DNA of 21,459 nucleotides. Origin: Gemmatimonadales bacterium UBA2960 (lineage in GTDB: Bacteria > Gemmatimonadota > Gemmatimonadetes > Longimicrobiales > Gaopeijiaceae). Location of the stretch: NCBI GenBank assembly GCA_002348465.1, contig DEBI01000129.1:1-21459 (forward strand), given 5' to 3'. Made by a program: the position numbers and the translations under genes. This document shows, piece by piece, positions 6,545 to 14,453 of this stretch; positions within the stretch are counted from its first letter, which is position 1; each line of letters opens with the position of its first letter. The notes under the pieces are model-generated. The model was given only the letters and a program-made list of their open reading frames with translations, was not told the DNA's origin and did no database searches.

Positions 6545-7828
6545 GTGTCCAAGGGCGCAGCCAGCGCCGCCGTGGTATCGGTAGGCAACGAGCTCCTTTT
6601 TGGTGAAACGCTAGACACCAATGCTGCGTGGCTTGGTCGTAAGCTAGCCACTCTGGGTATTTCTGTGGTGCGTGGATATACCGTCGGGGACGTGGCTGAA
6701 GATATCGGTTGGGCGGTGAGAGACGCTATTCAGGTAGCCGACCTGGTCCTTGTCACGGGAGGGCTTGGCCCGACTCCAGATGATCTCACAAAAGTTGCAG
6801 TCGCAAACGTTCTGGGTAGGGATCTAGTTGTTGATGATCGAGTCCGAGAGTCTTTGCAGGCACGCTATAGGGAACAGGGGATGGATGATGTGCCACCCGC
6901 CGCATACGATCAGGCATATGTGCCTGCAGATTCAGAGTCACTCCACAACGCCGAGGGCACGGCACCAGGGATATTTCTGAGCTGCGATGAAGCGACGATA
7001 GTGCTACTTCCGGGTGTGCCCCGGGAGCTTGAGGACATCGTCAGTGGCTCACTTTTGCCTCATTTAGAGAGGCTGCAGAGGGATTCCTCCGATCGAGTTT
7101 GGCATCATGTGATCCATACAACAGGTGTTGCCGAGTCTCGTCTTACGGCGCTGGTGGAAGAACGGCTGGCAGATGTACCCGATGCGGAACGCCTTGGGGT
7201 CGGGCTCGCATATCTCCCGGATTTATGTGGCGTAGATCTACGGTTCACTGCTTCTGGACTATCGAGAGACGAGGCTTTCGCTCGGATGGCACCTCTGGTG
7301 CAATCGATTGAGGGTGTGGTCAAGCCATATCGGTTCGAGTCGGATTCGGGTGACCTCGCCGAGGCTGTGAGTCAGATTCTCCGTGAGCGTGGGATGACCA
7401 TAGCCACAGCTGAGAGTTGCACTGGTGGGCTCATTGCCAAAAAGGTAACCGGCGTAGAAGGGGCATCAGATGTTTTCGCTGGTGGGATTGTTGCCTATTC
7501 GAACGAGGCGAAGATCGCTCTCTTAGGTGTTAGCGCAATAGACCTCGCCGAGCACGGTGCTGTGTCTGAGACGGTTGCAACCCAACTTGCCTTGGGAGTG
7601 TCGGACCTACTGAATTCCGACGTAGGTATCGGCGTGACTGGAGTAGCCGGACCGAGTGGTGGAACTGAAGATAAACCGGTGGGAACGGTTTGGATCGCGA
7701 CCTCGTTAGGAGATGAAGTCGCGGCCACAATATGTAGGTATTCTGGTGGTCGGGACGCCGTACGTGCAAAAGCTGGGCAGGCGGCACTCGCTGCGGTGTA
7801 TCGCCGCCTAGTAGATGCCACCGCATAA
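6545..7828 (+). CDS. cinA: CinA: molybdopterin-binding-like domain fused to NMN deamidase (PncC) domain
   Basis: CinA-family proteins combine an N-terminal MoCF-fold domain (ADP-ribose pyrophosphatase activity reported in some) with a C-terminal nicotinamide-nucleotide amidohydrolase that recycles NMN into NAD. Some are linked to competence. The N-terminal part shows AVVSVGNELLFGETLDTNAAWL and LVLVTGGLGPTPDDLT. The C-terminal part, from about residue 270, has the catalytic TAESCTGGL, GGIVAYSNEAK, AVSETVA and GVTGVAGPSGG with PVGTVWIA. I choose the GTG at 6545, one base after the pgsA stop, giving 427 residues and the usual short lead before the first strand. A GTG at 6521 would add eight residues and overlap pgsA. 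The gene is full length, with both domains intact. Confidence 0.94.
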   Translation: MSKGAASAAVVSVGNELLFGETLDTNAAWLGRKLATLGISVVRGYTVGDVAEDIGWAVRDAIQVADLVLVTGGLGPTPDDLTKVAVANVLGRDLVVDDRVRESLQARYREQGMDDVPPAAYDQAYVPADSESLHNAEGTAPGIFLSCDEATIVLLPGVPRELEDIVSGSLLPHLERLQRDSSDRVWHHVIHTTGVAESRLTALVEERLADVPDAERLGVGLAYLPDLCGVDLRFTASGLSRDEAFARMAPLVQSIEGVVKPYRFESDSGDLAEAVSQILRERGMTIATAESCTGGLIAKKVTGVEGASDVFAGGIVAYSNEAKIALLGVSAIDLAEHGAVSETVATQLALGVSDLLNSDVGIGVTGVAGPSGGTEDKPVGTVWIATSLGDEVAATICRYSGGRDAVRAKAGQAALAAVYRRLVDATA

Positions 7829-7866
7829 TGACTTGCTGGCTGAATCTTGTTGTATTTTCCTAGGAG

Positions 7867-8487
7867 ATGAACCCGCGACCCAATGGTCAGAGAATGACGG
7901 ACGCGCAAATCGAAAACGAACAGGAAGGGCGGGAGCAACCCGCTGAAGAACCTCAGAATGTCACCCCGGACATTCCAGAGCACGACGATGATGGAAATGA
8001 TACGGAGCCGCACGTTGATGTAGCGGAATCATCCGAACTGGTGGCATTAAGAGGGGAGTTCGATTCCCTCAACGATCGTCACCTCCGGTTGGTGGCCGAG
8101 TTCAACAACTTCCGTCGTCGCTCGGAGCAAGAGAGACGGAATGTGTGGTCGAAGGCTCAGGCAGATCTCGTTGAGAAGTTCCTAGATGTGTTGGACGATC
8201 TGCAGCGTGTAGCTGAACTGGATCTTTCGAGCGCGACGGTCGATACGATCATGGAGGGGGTTGATCTTGTAGAGCGGAAGTTCGCTCGAACGCTCGAAGA
8301 ATCTGGAATCGAAGTAATTGACCCTGTCGGAGACGAGTTCGACCCTGAACGAATGGAAGCCATGATGCGGGTGCCGAGTGATTCTCAACAACAGGTGGGT
8401 ACAGTCGCTCAGGTACTCCAAAAGGGGTACTCGCTAAAAGATGTTTTGGTCAGGCCAGCTCGCGTAAGCGTGTTTACGGAAGGCTGA
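7867..8487 (+). CDS. grpE: Nucleotide exchange factor GrpE
   Basis: GrpE releases ADP from DnaK during protein refolding in the cytoplasm. The product has up to 206 residues. An acidic, poorly conserved N-terminus (about 1-55) is followed by the long dimerising helix with LRGEFDSLNDRHLRLVAEFNNFRRR. The C-terminal beta domain follows, with GIEVIDPVGDEFDPERMEAM and GYSLKDVLVRPARVSV, both family hallmarks. Start choice is uncertain: the ATG at 7867 directly abuts TAGGAG, which is too close for a ribosome-binding site. The in-frame ATG at 7894 gives 197 residues beginning MTDAQIENE and has AGGAG 26-30 bases upstream plus weak GTCAGAG nearby. dnaJ follows after 7 bases. dnaK is not in the window and no CIRCE operator was seen in the 38-base gap before the gene. 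Confidence 0.94.
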   Translation: MNPRPNGQRMTDAQIENEQEGREQPAEEPQNVTPDIPEHDDDGNDTEPHVDVAESSELVALRGEFDSLNDRHLRLVAEFNNFRRRSEQERRNVWSKAQADLVEKFLDVLDDLQRVAELDLSSATVDTIMEGVDLVERKFARTLEESGIEVIDPVGDEFDPERMEAMMRVPSDSQQQVGTVAQVLQKGYSLKDVLVRPARVSVFTEG

Positions 8488-8494
8488 CGCGGGA

Positions 8495-9652
8495 ATGGCT
8501 GCTGGGGGAAAGGCAAAAGACTTTTACAAGGTTCTAGGCGTCTCGGAGAAAGCGAACGGAGACCAGATAAAGAAGTCTTATCGCAAATTGGCCAAGAAGT
8601 ATCATCCTGACGCGAATAGGGGTGATGCTAGGGCAGCTGATCGCTTTAAGGAGGTCGGCGAAGCGTATTCCGTGCTAAGCGACGCCCAGAAGAGAAATCA
8701 ATACGATCAGATGAGGAAGTTGGGATCCTTTGGGTTTGATCCCCGTGCTGGAGGCCCCATGCGCTCGCCTGGGGCAGGGGGAATGGGCTCTGCTTTCTCG
8801 TTCGAAGATTTCCAGGGCGGGTTCGGCAACGTGTCAGATCTTTTCTCATCTCTTTTTGATCTGGGGGCGAAGGGTCCGAGCGGATCTTCAAGACGGGACC
8901 AAGGTGACAGGAACCCTAGATCCCGCAGGCGGAAGGGAGCACACGTCGAATACGTTGTAGAGATTTCATTCATGACTGCCGCTAAGGGCGGAAAGATTGC
9001 TCTAGATATCCCGATCATTGAAGACTGTGCAACTTGTGCGGGTGATGGTGCAAAGCCGGGTACTGCAGCTAAACACTGCGGGGAATGCAGTGGATCAGGC
9101 ACCATATCTTTCGGTCAAGGTGGATTCGCTGTAAAACGTCCCTGTCCGGCTTGCCTCGGTCGCGGCATACTTCCGGAAACACCCTGTACTTCCTGCTCTG
9201 GACGTGGAGCGGTCCGTCAGCAGCGCAAGATGTCACTCAACGTGCGTTCAGGTGTCGATACAGGCTCAAAGGTCCGCCTTTCGGGCAAGGGTGAGCGGGG
9301 ACGTGCAGGAGGACCGCCTGGGGACCTGATCATTACCTATAACGTAAAGCCTCACGATTTCTTCAAGCGTGACGGCCTAGATGTTCATGTGAGTGTCCCG
9401 ATCAACATTGTACAGGCGACACTGGGCTCGAAGATTAGTGTGAGAACGATCTCCGGAGCGCGGGTGGTTCTTGTGATTCCTGAGGGGACTCAATCAGGCA
9501 CAAAATTTCGAGTTCGAAAACAGGGGATTAAGAAAGGAGATCGGATGGGTGACCAATATGTTGAGATCGTTGTCACTGTGCCCGATCAGCTGTCTGAGGA
9601 AGATCGCAAGGCGATGCAGGAGTTCGGAGACGCACGTGGTCTGAAGTACTGA
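8495..9652 (+). CDS. dnaJ: Chaperone protein DnaJ (type A Hsp40)
   Basis: DnaJ delivers unfolded clients to DnaK and stimulates its ATPase. The 385-residue product contains all domains in order. The J domain covers about 9-74 with HPD at 37-39. A Gly/Phe-rich region covers about 78-128, with a basic Ser/Arg linker to about 148. The zinc domain has four CxxCxGxG-type repeats starting at C178, C195, C217 and C231, and the C-terminal substrate-binding beta domains contain VRLSGKGERG and GDLIITYNVKPHDFFKRDG. All eight zinc cysteines are present, so this is a true DnaJ rather than CbpA. It sits 7 bases behind grpE and is probably cotranscribed. It converges on mnmA. Confidence 0.95.
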   Translation: MAAGGKAKDFYKVLGVSEKANGDQIKKSYRKLAKKYHPDANRGDARAADRFKEVGEAYSVLSDAQKRNQYDQMRKLGSFGFDPRAGGPMRSPGAGGMGSAFSFEDFQGGFGNVSDLFSSLFDLGAKGPSGSSRRDQGDRNPRSRRRKGAHVEYVVEISFMTAAKGGKIALDIPIIEDCATCAGDGAKPGTAAKHCGECSGSGTISFGQGGFAVKRPCPACLGRGILPETPCTSCSGRGAVRQQRKMSLNVRSGVDTGSKVRLSGKGERGRAGGPPGDLIITYNVKPHDFFKRDGLDVHVSVPINIVQATLGSKISVRTISGARVVLVIPEGTQSGTKFRVRKQGIKKGDRMGDQYVEIVVTVPDQLSEEDRKAMQEFGDARGLKY

Positions 9653-9686
9653 AAGAGACTAGGTCGGAAGCTCGAACCAGGCAGAT

Positions 9687-9720
9687 GCCCAGAAACGAAG
9701 TGATCACTTCCCATGTGGGC
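9687..9720. terminator. Nested inverted repeat between convergent dnaJ and mnmA, possible bidirectional terminator
   Basis: A perfect 14-base palindrome, GAAGTGATCACTTC at 9697-9710, is enclosed by GCCCA 9687-9691 and TGGGC 9716-9720, which also pair. The structure is symmetric and lies in the 74-base gap between two convergent genes, a natural place for a shared terminator. Neither side carries a clear T-run, so intrinsic termination is unproven. A protein-binding palindrome is the alternative. Confidence 0.4.
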
Positions 9721-9726
9721 TTGGGA

Positions 9727-10791
9727 TCAAACGATCCGTCCACCACCTATTATTTGCTCTTCGCAGAAGACGACAGCGGATTGTCCCGGGGTGATAGCCG
9801 GTTGAGGTTCACCTAGGCCGAGCGTCAAATTCTCTTGAATGTCAATGACATTGGCGGTCACCGCTGGTGCTCTATACCTGAGTTGCACTTGTACTTCAGC
9901 GTCTGTCCGCGGTGGTGTAGTTAGCCAGTTTAGTTCTCTGACGGTGACTTGAGTCCCGAACAATTCATCTCGGGTGCCCACCACAACTTCTCGAGTGTCG
10001 GGGCGGATGCCGAGTACGAACATTGGCTCGGAGAATCCTCCCCCTAGCCCGCGCCTTTGGCCTATCGTAAATCCTGCGAACCCGGAGTGGCGCCCCACAA
10101 TTTCGCCGGTGGATCTCACGATCTCTCCGGGTTCAAGAGCCGGATGCACATCACCAAGCTTTTTTCGAAGCAAGTCCCGGTAGTCTCCCGTAGGAACGAA
10201 GCAAATTTCCTGAGACTCGGGCTTGTCAGCAGTGCTTAAATCAAGCTGACGTGCTCGTTCTCTTACCTGATCTTTTGTCAACTTTCCTAAGGGAAAAAGG
10301 AGCCACGGTAGGATCTCGTTTGGAAGGCCCCATAGGAAGTATGATTGGTCCTTATCCTCATCTAGGCCTCGTAACAGAATCGTCTCGTCCGGACGATGCG
10401 AGACTCGCACGTAATGCCCTGTAGCGATCCGGTCGCAGCCGAGGGCTTTTCCCCGTGCTAGAAGATCTCGGAATTTAGTGTTCGAGTTACAGCGCACGCA
10501 GGGATTTGGGGTCCGACCATGAGCGTACTCAGAGACGAAATCGTCGATAACGTCCCGTGTAAAATCCTCCTCAACGTCGAAGACATAGTGGGGAATATCC
10601 AGAGCGGATGCGACCCGCTTGGCATCCATGATTCCGTCTAAGCCACAGCAAGTCTTGCCGTGAGCCGGGATATCAGAATAGCAGAAGGTTTTCATCGTTA
10701 CGCCCACGACCTCGTGGCCTTCCTCGACTAGCATTGCGGCTGCTACAGAGGAATCTACGCCACCTGACATTGCAACTAGAACACGACTCAT
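9727..10791 (-). CDS. mnmA: tRNA-specific 2-thiouridylase MnmA
   Basis: MnmA inserts sulfur at C2 of the wobble uridine in tRNAs for Lys, Glu and Gln, using ATP to adenylate the base and persulfide sulfur relayed from a cysteine desulfurase. The 354-residue product shows the PP-loop SGGVDSS at 9-15, the catalytic NPCVRCN with C98, and the second cysteine C197 in ESQEICFVPTGDY. GHYVRV, DKDQSYFLW and the C-terminal barrel with FTIGQRRGLG complete the family pattern. An additional cysteine-rich segment (FCYSD and TCCGLDG, residues 36-51) lies between the PP-loop and C98, as in several non-enterobacterial MnmA proteins. The gene starts 10 bases after the desulfurase stop, so the sulfur donor and user are one operon. 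Confidence 0.96.
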   Translation of the reverse strand: MSRVLVAMSGGVDSSVAAAMLVEEGHEVVGVTMKTFCYSDIPAHGKTCCGLDGIMDAKRVASALDIPHYVFDVEEDFTRDVIDDFVSEYAHGRTPNPCVRCNSNTKFRDLLARGKALGCDRIATGHYVRVSHRPDETILLRGLDEDKDQSYFLWGLPNEILPWLLFPLGKLTKDQVRERARQLDLSTADKPESQEICFVPTGDYRDLLRKKLGDVHPALEPGEIVRSTGEIVGRHSGFAGFTIGQRRGLGGGFSEPMFVLGIRPDTREVVVGTRDELFGTQVTVRELNWLTTPPRTDAEVQVQLRYRAPAVTANVIDIQENLTLGLGEPQPAITPGQSAVVFCEEQIIGGGRIV

Positions 10792-10801
10792 GATACTCCC
10801 T

Positions 10802-11968
10802 CTATCCGGCGGTCAGGCCGCTTAACCTAGACCAGACCGCAGTCACTGCTTTCGCTCCCGAGTCGACTTCATCCTCCGTCGTGTCACGGCCTACCGAAAG
10901 ACGGATTGTGGACAACGAGTCCTCGGGACCGTAAAGAGCTGAGATCACGTGACTGCTTTTATGCGCCCCACTGTGACATGCGGAGCCACCGGAGGCGGCT
11001 ATGCCCTCCAGATCAAGAGCCGTTAAGAATACTCCCGCGTCCTCGATATCGGGAATCCCCACGCTTAGTACGTGGGGCACTCTCGGTGCAGTTCCGCAGT
11101 TGATCCTTAGCCCTGGAATATTGCTCAGGAGTCGGGCTTGGAGGCGATCTCTCATCATCTCCATATGGGCTGAGGCTGAATCCAGATCTGAGACTGCGAG
11201 ATGCACAGCCTCTGCGAGACCGACGGCGCCCGCGACATCTTCCGTTCCCGGCCGCAACGACCGTTCTTGACCTCCACCGAAGATCAGAGGTTCGACTTGG
11301 ATACCGTTACGGATGTAGAGAACGCCACACCCTCGCGGGCCACCGAGCTTGTGTCCGGTAGCTGTTAGAAGGTCTACTCCTAATTCGGAGACGTTGACCG
11401 GAACTTTGCCGACAGCCTGAGATGCATCGGTGTGCACTACTACGTTGGACGGTTTCCCCCATTCGCAAACTTCTGAGAGAGGGAGTAGCAGACCCGTCTC
11501 GTTGTTTGCCCACATGAATGACACTAGGCAGGGTGGCTTGCTCGGGTTAACGCTACTGAGGTCCCGCCCAATCGTGCCCTCGGGTGTTATTGGAATCGTC
11601 CGCAACTCGGCTTCACCTCGGTTTTCAAGCCATTGTGCAGGCTCAATAACAGCACTGTGCTCAATTTCAGACACGAGAATGAGTGGCTTCGAGTCAGGAA
11701 AAGTATGTGCTAGCGACCTAGTCCCTCCTATCACTCCCATATTGTCTGATTCTGTACCACCGCGAACGAAGATGATTTCAGACGGATTTGCCCCAATGGC
11801 CGAGGCTAGCTTAGCACGAGCATTTTCGAGTGCGACTGAAGTATCTTGGCCCCACTGATGGCTGCTCGAAGGGTTTCCGAAGCGATGCCAAAGATATGGC
11901 TCCATTGCTGCAATGACTTCGGCACGGATTGGAGTCGTTGCGGCGTGGTCAAGGTATGCCGTAGACAT
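10802..11968 (-). CDS. iscS: Cysteine desulfurase, IscS/NifS family
   Basis: This PLP enzyme removes sulfur from cysteine as a protein persulfide for tRNA thiolation and possibly Fe-S cluster assembly. The 388-residue class-V aminotransferase fold shows YLDHAATTP at 5-13, GTESDN at 71-76, H104, D181 in HTDASQ, the PLP lysine K207 in ATGHKLGGP, GGGQERSLRPGTE at 231-243, and the catalytic C331 in ASGGSACHSG. The long cysteine loop matches group I (IscS/NifS) rather than SufS. Scaffold genes such as iscU are absent nearby. The tight link to mnmA suggests thiouridine formation as a main task. The start ATG is at 11968. A divergent HIRAN-like gene begins 79 bases away. Confidence 0.94.
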   Translation of the reverse strand: MSTAYLDHAATTPIRAEVIAAMEPYLWHRFGNPSSSHQWGQDTSVALENARAKLASAIGANPSEIIFVRGGTESDNMGVIGGTRSLAHTFPDSKPLILVSEIEHSAVIEPAQWLENRGEAELRTIPITPEGTIGRDLSSVNPSKPPCLVSFMWANNETGLLLPLSEVCEWGKPSNVVVHTDASQAVGKVPVNVSELGVDLLTATGHKLGGPRGCGVLYIRNGIQVEPLIFGGGQERSLRPGTEDVAGAVGLAEAVHLAVSDLDSASAHMEMMRDRLQARLLSNIPGLRINCGTAPRVPHVLSVGIPDIEDAGVFLTALDLEGIAASGGSACHSGAHKSSHVISALYGPEDSLSTIRLSVGRDTTEDEVDSGAKAVTAVWSRLSGLTAG

Positions 11969-12009
11969 GTTCGAATGAGGTTGATTGCTTGGGTTGGGGC
12001 GCCTGGTAA

Positions 12010-12024
12010 GTTAACCGGGCTAAC
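12010..12024. promoter_or_regulatory. Near-perfect 15-bp palindrome in the divergent iscS / HIRAN intergenic region
   Basis: GTTAACCGGGCTAAC reads as its own reverse complement except for one base pair, centred between two divergent genes (gap 11969-12047). It is immediately followed by GCTAACGCTAGC with GCTA/TAGC arms. The position and symmetry suit an operator for one or both genes. No convincing -35/-10 pair could be fixed on either strand. Confidence 0.3.
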
Positions 12025-12047
12025 GCTAGCAACACTATCTAATCCAA

Positions 12048-12389
12048 ATGTTGAGAATTTCTCCACCGTTTCCTTTTGGACAGCCTAGAACTTTTCGGGC
12101 GACATTGCACGGGACCGTATTCTCAGGGCGCGATGATCACATCGAACAGTTACAAGATGGAGACGTGCTGAGACTGATTCCGGACCCACCGGTTCAGGAT
12201 GCTCCTGAGGTTTGGGCTCATATGGAAACCGGTGAACCGATTGGTCATCTCCCTCCGGATGTGAGTTGGTGGTTGTGGCCGTGGATGGCCGAGGGAGGAG
12301 CGGCAACTGGAGTGTTGTTGTGCGTCCGAGGAAGAGAGGTTCCTTCATGGAGACGACTTCTTCTGGAAGTTTCCTGTGTGACCAGTTAG
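12048..12389 (+). CDS. Short stand-alone HIRAN-domain-like protein
   Basis: The 113-residue product resembles a HIRAN domain from about residue 17 to 95. A first strand FRATLHGTVF is followed by LQDGDVLRLIPDPPVQDAPEVWAHMETGEPIGHLPPDVS. This is the family pattern of a 'GD.L.L..EP.N..D..AV.V' core followed by 'IGYLP'. The usual 'N.YD..A' is altered to 'QDAPEV'. HIRAN domains recognise damaged or stalled DNA ends when fused to helicases such as HLTF. Free-standing copies are common in bacteria and their role is not settled. No Shine-Dalgarno sequence precedes the ATG, so leaderless translation or a slightly different start is possible. The stop lies 3 bases from the convergent bshB1 stop. The antisense frame is much less protein-like. 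Confidence 0.65.
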   Translation: MLRISPPFPFGQPRTFRATLHGTVFSGRDDHIEQLQDGDVLRLIPDPPVQDAPEVWAHMETGEPIGHLPPDVSWWLWPWMAEGGAATGVLLCVRGREVPSWRRLLLEVSCVTS

Positions 12390-12392
12390 GGG

Positions 12393-13127
12393 TCAGAACG
12401 TGGAAACGCCCAAATCAGACAGTTCGTCTACCTCAAAGGTCTCATCAGTGCGGTAGGGTTCTCCGTAAGGGGTGCGTATCAAAGAGCCATAGTGAGCTGT
12501 TTTAGCCCGTATTTGGGCGAAAAGATCACGCTCGCCTCCAGGAAACACTTCTCCGGCTTGTATAGTTTGATCGAACTGAGACACGTACTCGGAGATGGCG
12601 TCGAGCTTGAGGTCCATTTGCTCAGTGATGTCGATTACGAAGTCTGGAGGTGAGGCGTCTTCTCGAAAGGCAGTCGCATAAACGAGCTTATGTGGACGGT
12701 GGGGTTCACCTGGGACGTCCAGCTTTAGTAAGCCTGAGAGAAAGCAGGCATCTCGAACTAGTTCTGAAGCGACGCGGTGATCTCGATGGCGTCCAAATTT
12801 CCAATGTGTGATCACCACACGGGGCCGAAGTCTGCGGAGAAGCTTGGCGACGAGGAGTCGTGACTCATGGTCGTTCTCTAGAAATGCATCAGGAAGCTCA
12901 GCGCAGACACGGACTGCAAGCCCCATTACAGCACCCGCGGCGGTGGCTTCACGAGCTCGGATGCCTACTGAGCCTGAACTACCCATTTCACCGGCAGTAA
13001 GATCAACGACTCCCACACGTTTACCTCTCGAAGCGCTCTTAATAAGAGTGCCTCCGCAAAGTAACTCTGCATCATCAGGGTGTGCCATGATCGCCAGCAA
13101 GTCGAGTGGCGGGTTTAACTCACTCAT
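12393..13127 (-). CDS. bshB1: PIG-L family deacetylase, BshB1-type (bacillithiol biosynthesis)
   Basis: BshB1 removes the acetyl group from N-acetylglucosaminyl-malate, the second step of bacillithiol synthesis in the cytoplasm. The 244-residue product has the zinc-binding AHPDDAE at 15-21 (H16, D19) and GRHRDH at 112-117, where H117 would be the third ligand. The family usually has HPDH, and here the second position is Arg. Between them VVDLTAGEMGSSGSVGIRAREA and the ALPD-like AELPDAFLEND match BshB1 closely, as does the C-terminal SQF..QIRAK.AHYGSLI region. Other PIG-L deacetylases (for example of mycothiol or glycan pathways) are the alternative. It begins 3 bases after the second ABC permease stop, so it belongs to the efflux transcript. 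bshA and bshC are not present. Confidence 0.88.
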   Translation of the reverse strand: MSELNPPLDLLAIMAHPDDAELLCGGTLIKSASRGKRVGVVDLTAGEMGSSGSVGIRAREATAAGAVMGLAVRVCAELPDAFLENDHESRLLVAKLLRRLRPRVVITHWKFGRHRDHRVASELVRDACFLSGLLKLDVPGEPHRPHKLVYATAFREDASPPDFVIDITEQMDLKLDAISEYVSQFDQTIQAGEVFPGGERDLFAQIRAKTAHYGSLIRTPYGEPYRTDETFEVDELSDLGVSTF

Positions 13128-13130
13128 TAG

Positions 13131-14453
13131 CTATTCGAATCTGAGGGCAGCGACTGGCTCAAGCCGGCTGGCTCGGTATGCTGGGAGAAGTCCAAACAGC
13201 ATTCCGGTGATGGCGGCGGTACCCAGCGATACAGTGATTGCCCATGCGGGGATTTCTGCAGGAAGGGGAGTAAAGTTAGAGACGGCTTCAGACATTCCCC
13301 ATCCGATCAGCAGGCCGACGGCTGCCCCCGCACATGTCAGCAGTGACGCTTCTAGCAGGAACTGCCATAGGATCTCTCTCCTAGTGGCACCGACTGCTTT
13401 TCGGACCCCTATCTCCCGGGTCCTTTCAGTAACCGAGATCAACATGATCCCGATCACACCTACTCCACCGACCAGTAGACCAGCAGATGCTAGGAGTAGG
13501 ATTACTAGAAAGAAAACTCCGGTGAGTTGGTTAAAGAGATCGGCGATCTGCTGCGTCGATAAAAGAGCGAAGTTGTTCTCTTCTCTTGGCCCTAGACCGC
13601 GTATTCCTCGCATGGTGGCAATGACATCGTCCTTTACCCTATCGACTGGAATCCCTTCTTCCGGCACGACCGCAACCTGTGCCAAGAACGTGCCTTGTCT
13701 AAGCCGTCTGACTGATGCCGTCCATGGCAAGATAGCCCAGTTTTGAAACGCGGTGCTGAAGATGTTTTCTGCTGGCTCGTACACCCCAATTACTGTGAAC
13801 GGCTCTTGAGTGCCGCCTCGCCCGTTTCGGTTCGTTATTCGGACCCGTCTTCCTATCGGATCCCTTTGTCCGAAAAGCTGTTCGGCGAGGCCCGTGCTTA
13901 TGATGACTACGGCTCTGTTCTGCTGGAGTTCGCCGGTTGTGAAGTCTCTACCAACAGTGAAATCACCTGGCTGATAAGCCGCCCATCCTGCTGACGTACC
14001 GGTTGCCGTGACATTGTCCATGCGCTCACCTTCAAACTCAATATCTACCTGAAACGCTCCGAGATCGAATAGCGCATCTGAGACAGATGGTAGTGCTTCG
14101 ATTTTCCGGGCCTCTTCTGGCTCGATCTCGGGCTTGCCCCACCATGGGGGGCGTTGCCCGTCGTTTTCTATGGAGATAGCGGTGAAGTCGAACCGCATAA
14201 CGACAAAATTGTCCGGTCCCGCCGATTCAAAAGCCTCCATTACCGTAGAACGAAGTCCAGTCATGAGTGCACCTATCGCGACTACGACTGAAACCCCGAC
14301 GGCGACACCGAGGACCGTTAGAATCGATCGGAGCAGGTTGGCTCGCATCGCATCCCTTGCGATACGAAAACCTTCAGTGAGAGCTGAAAGACCGCTGGCT
14401 CCGCGATCTAGTCTTTTTACTAGATCATTGTCTGATGAGAGGTTTTTGCTCAT
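13131..14453 (-). CDS. ABC transporter permease, MacB/FtsX-like (second copy)
   Basis: This is an inner-membrane permease of the type VII (MacB/LolCDE-like) ABC class that transmits ATP-driven motion to a periplasmic domain. The 440-residue product has one N-terminal membrane helix (about 41-65, SILTVLGVAVGVSVVVAIGAL). A periplasmic MacB-like core of about 230 residues follows, then three C-terminal helices. TERTREIGVRKAVGA follows the second helix and YRASRLEPVAALRFE closes the protein, both family signatures. No nucleotide-binding domain is attached. The ATG at 14453 overlaps the previous stop as ATGA and is chosen because the longer frame to 14561 only adds sequence inside the upstream gene. 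It is paralogous to its neighbour, so the two may form a heterodimer. The substrate cannot be read from sequence. Confidence 0.92.
   Translation of the reverse strand: MSKNLSSDNDLVKRLDRGASGLSALTEGFRIARDAMRANLLRSILTVLGVAVGVSVVVAIGALMTGLRSTVMEAFESAGPDNFVVMRFDFTAISIENDGQRPPWWGKPEIEPEEARKIEALPSVSDALFDLGAFQVDIEFEGERMDNVTATGTSAGWAAYQPGDFTVGRDFTTGELQQNRAVVIISTGLAEQLFGQRDPIGRRVRITNRNGRGGTQEPFTVIGVYEPAENIFSTAFQNWAILPWTASVRRLRQGTFLAQVAVVPEEGIPVDRVKDDVIATMRGIRGLGPREENNFALLSTQQIADLFNQLTGVFFLVILLLASAGLLVGGVGVIGIMLISVTERTREIGVRKAVGATRREILWQFLLEASLLTCAGAAVGLLIGWGMSEAVSNFTPLPAEIPAWAITVSLGTAAITGMLFGLLPAYRASRLEPVAALRFE

Noticed and set aside
12808..13746. 312-codon plus-strand frame opposite bshB1 and the second permease
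   Set aside because: Composition is Ser/Arg/Pro/Thr-rich and repetitive, the product of antisense reading of real genes on the minus strand; both minus-strand genes have clear family motifs.
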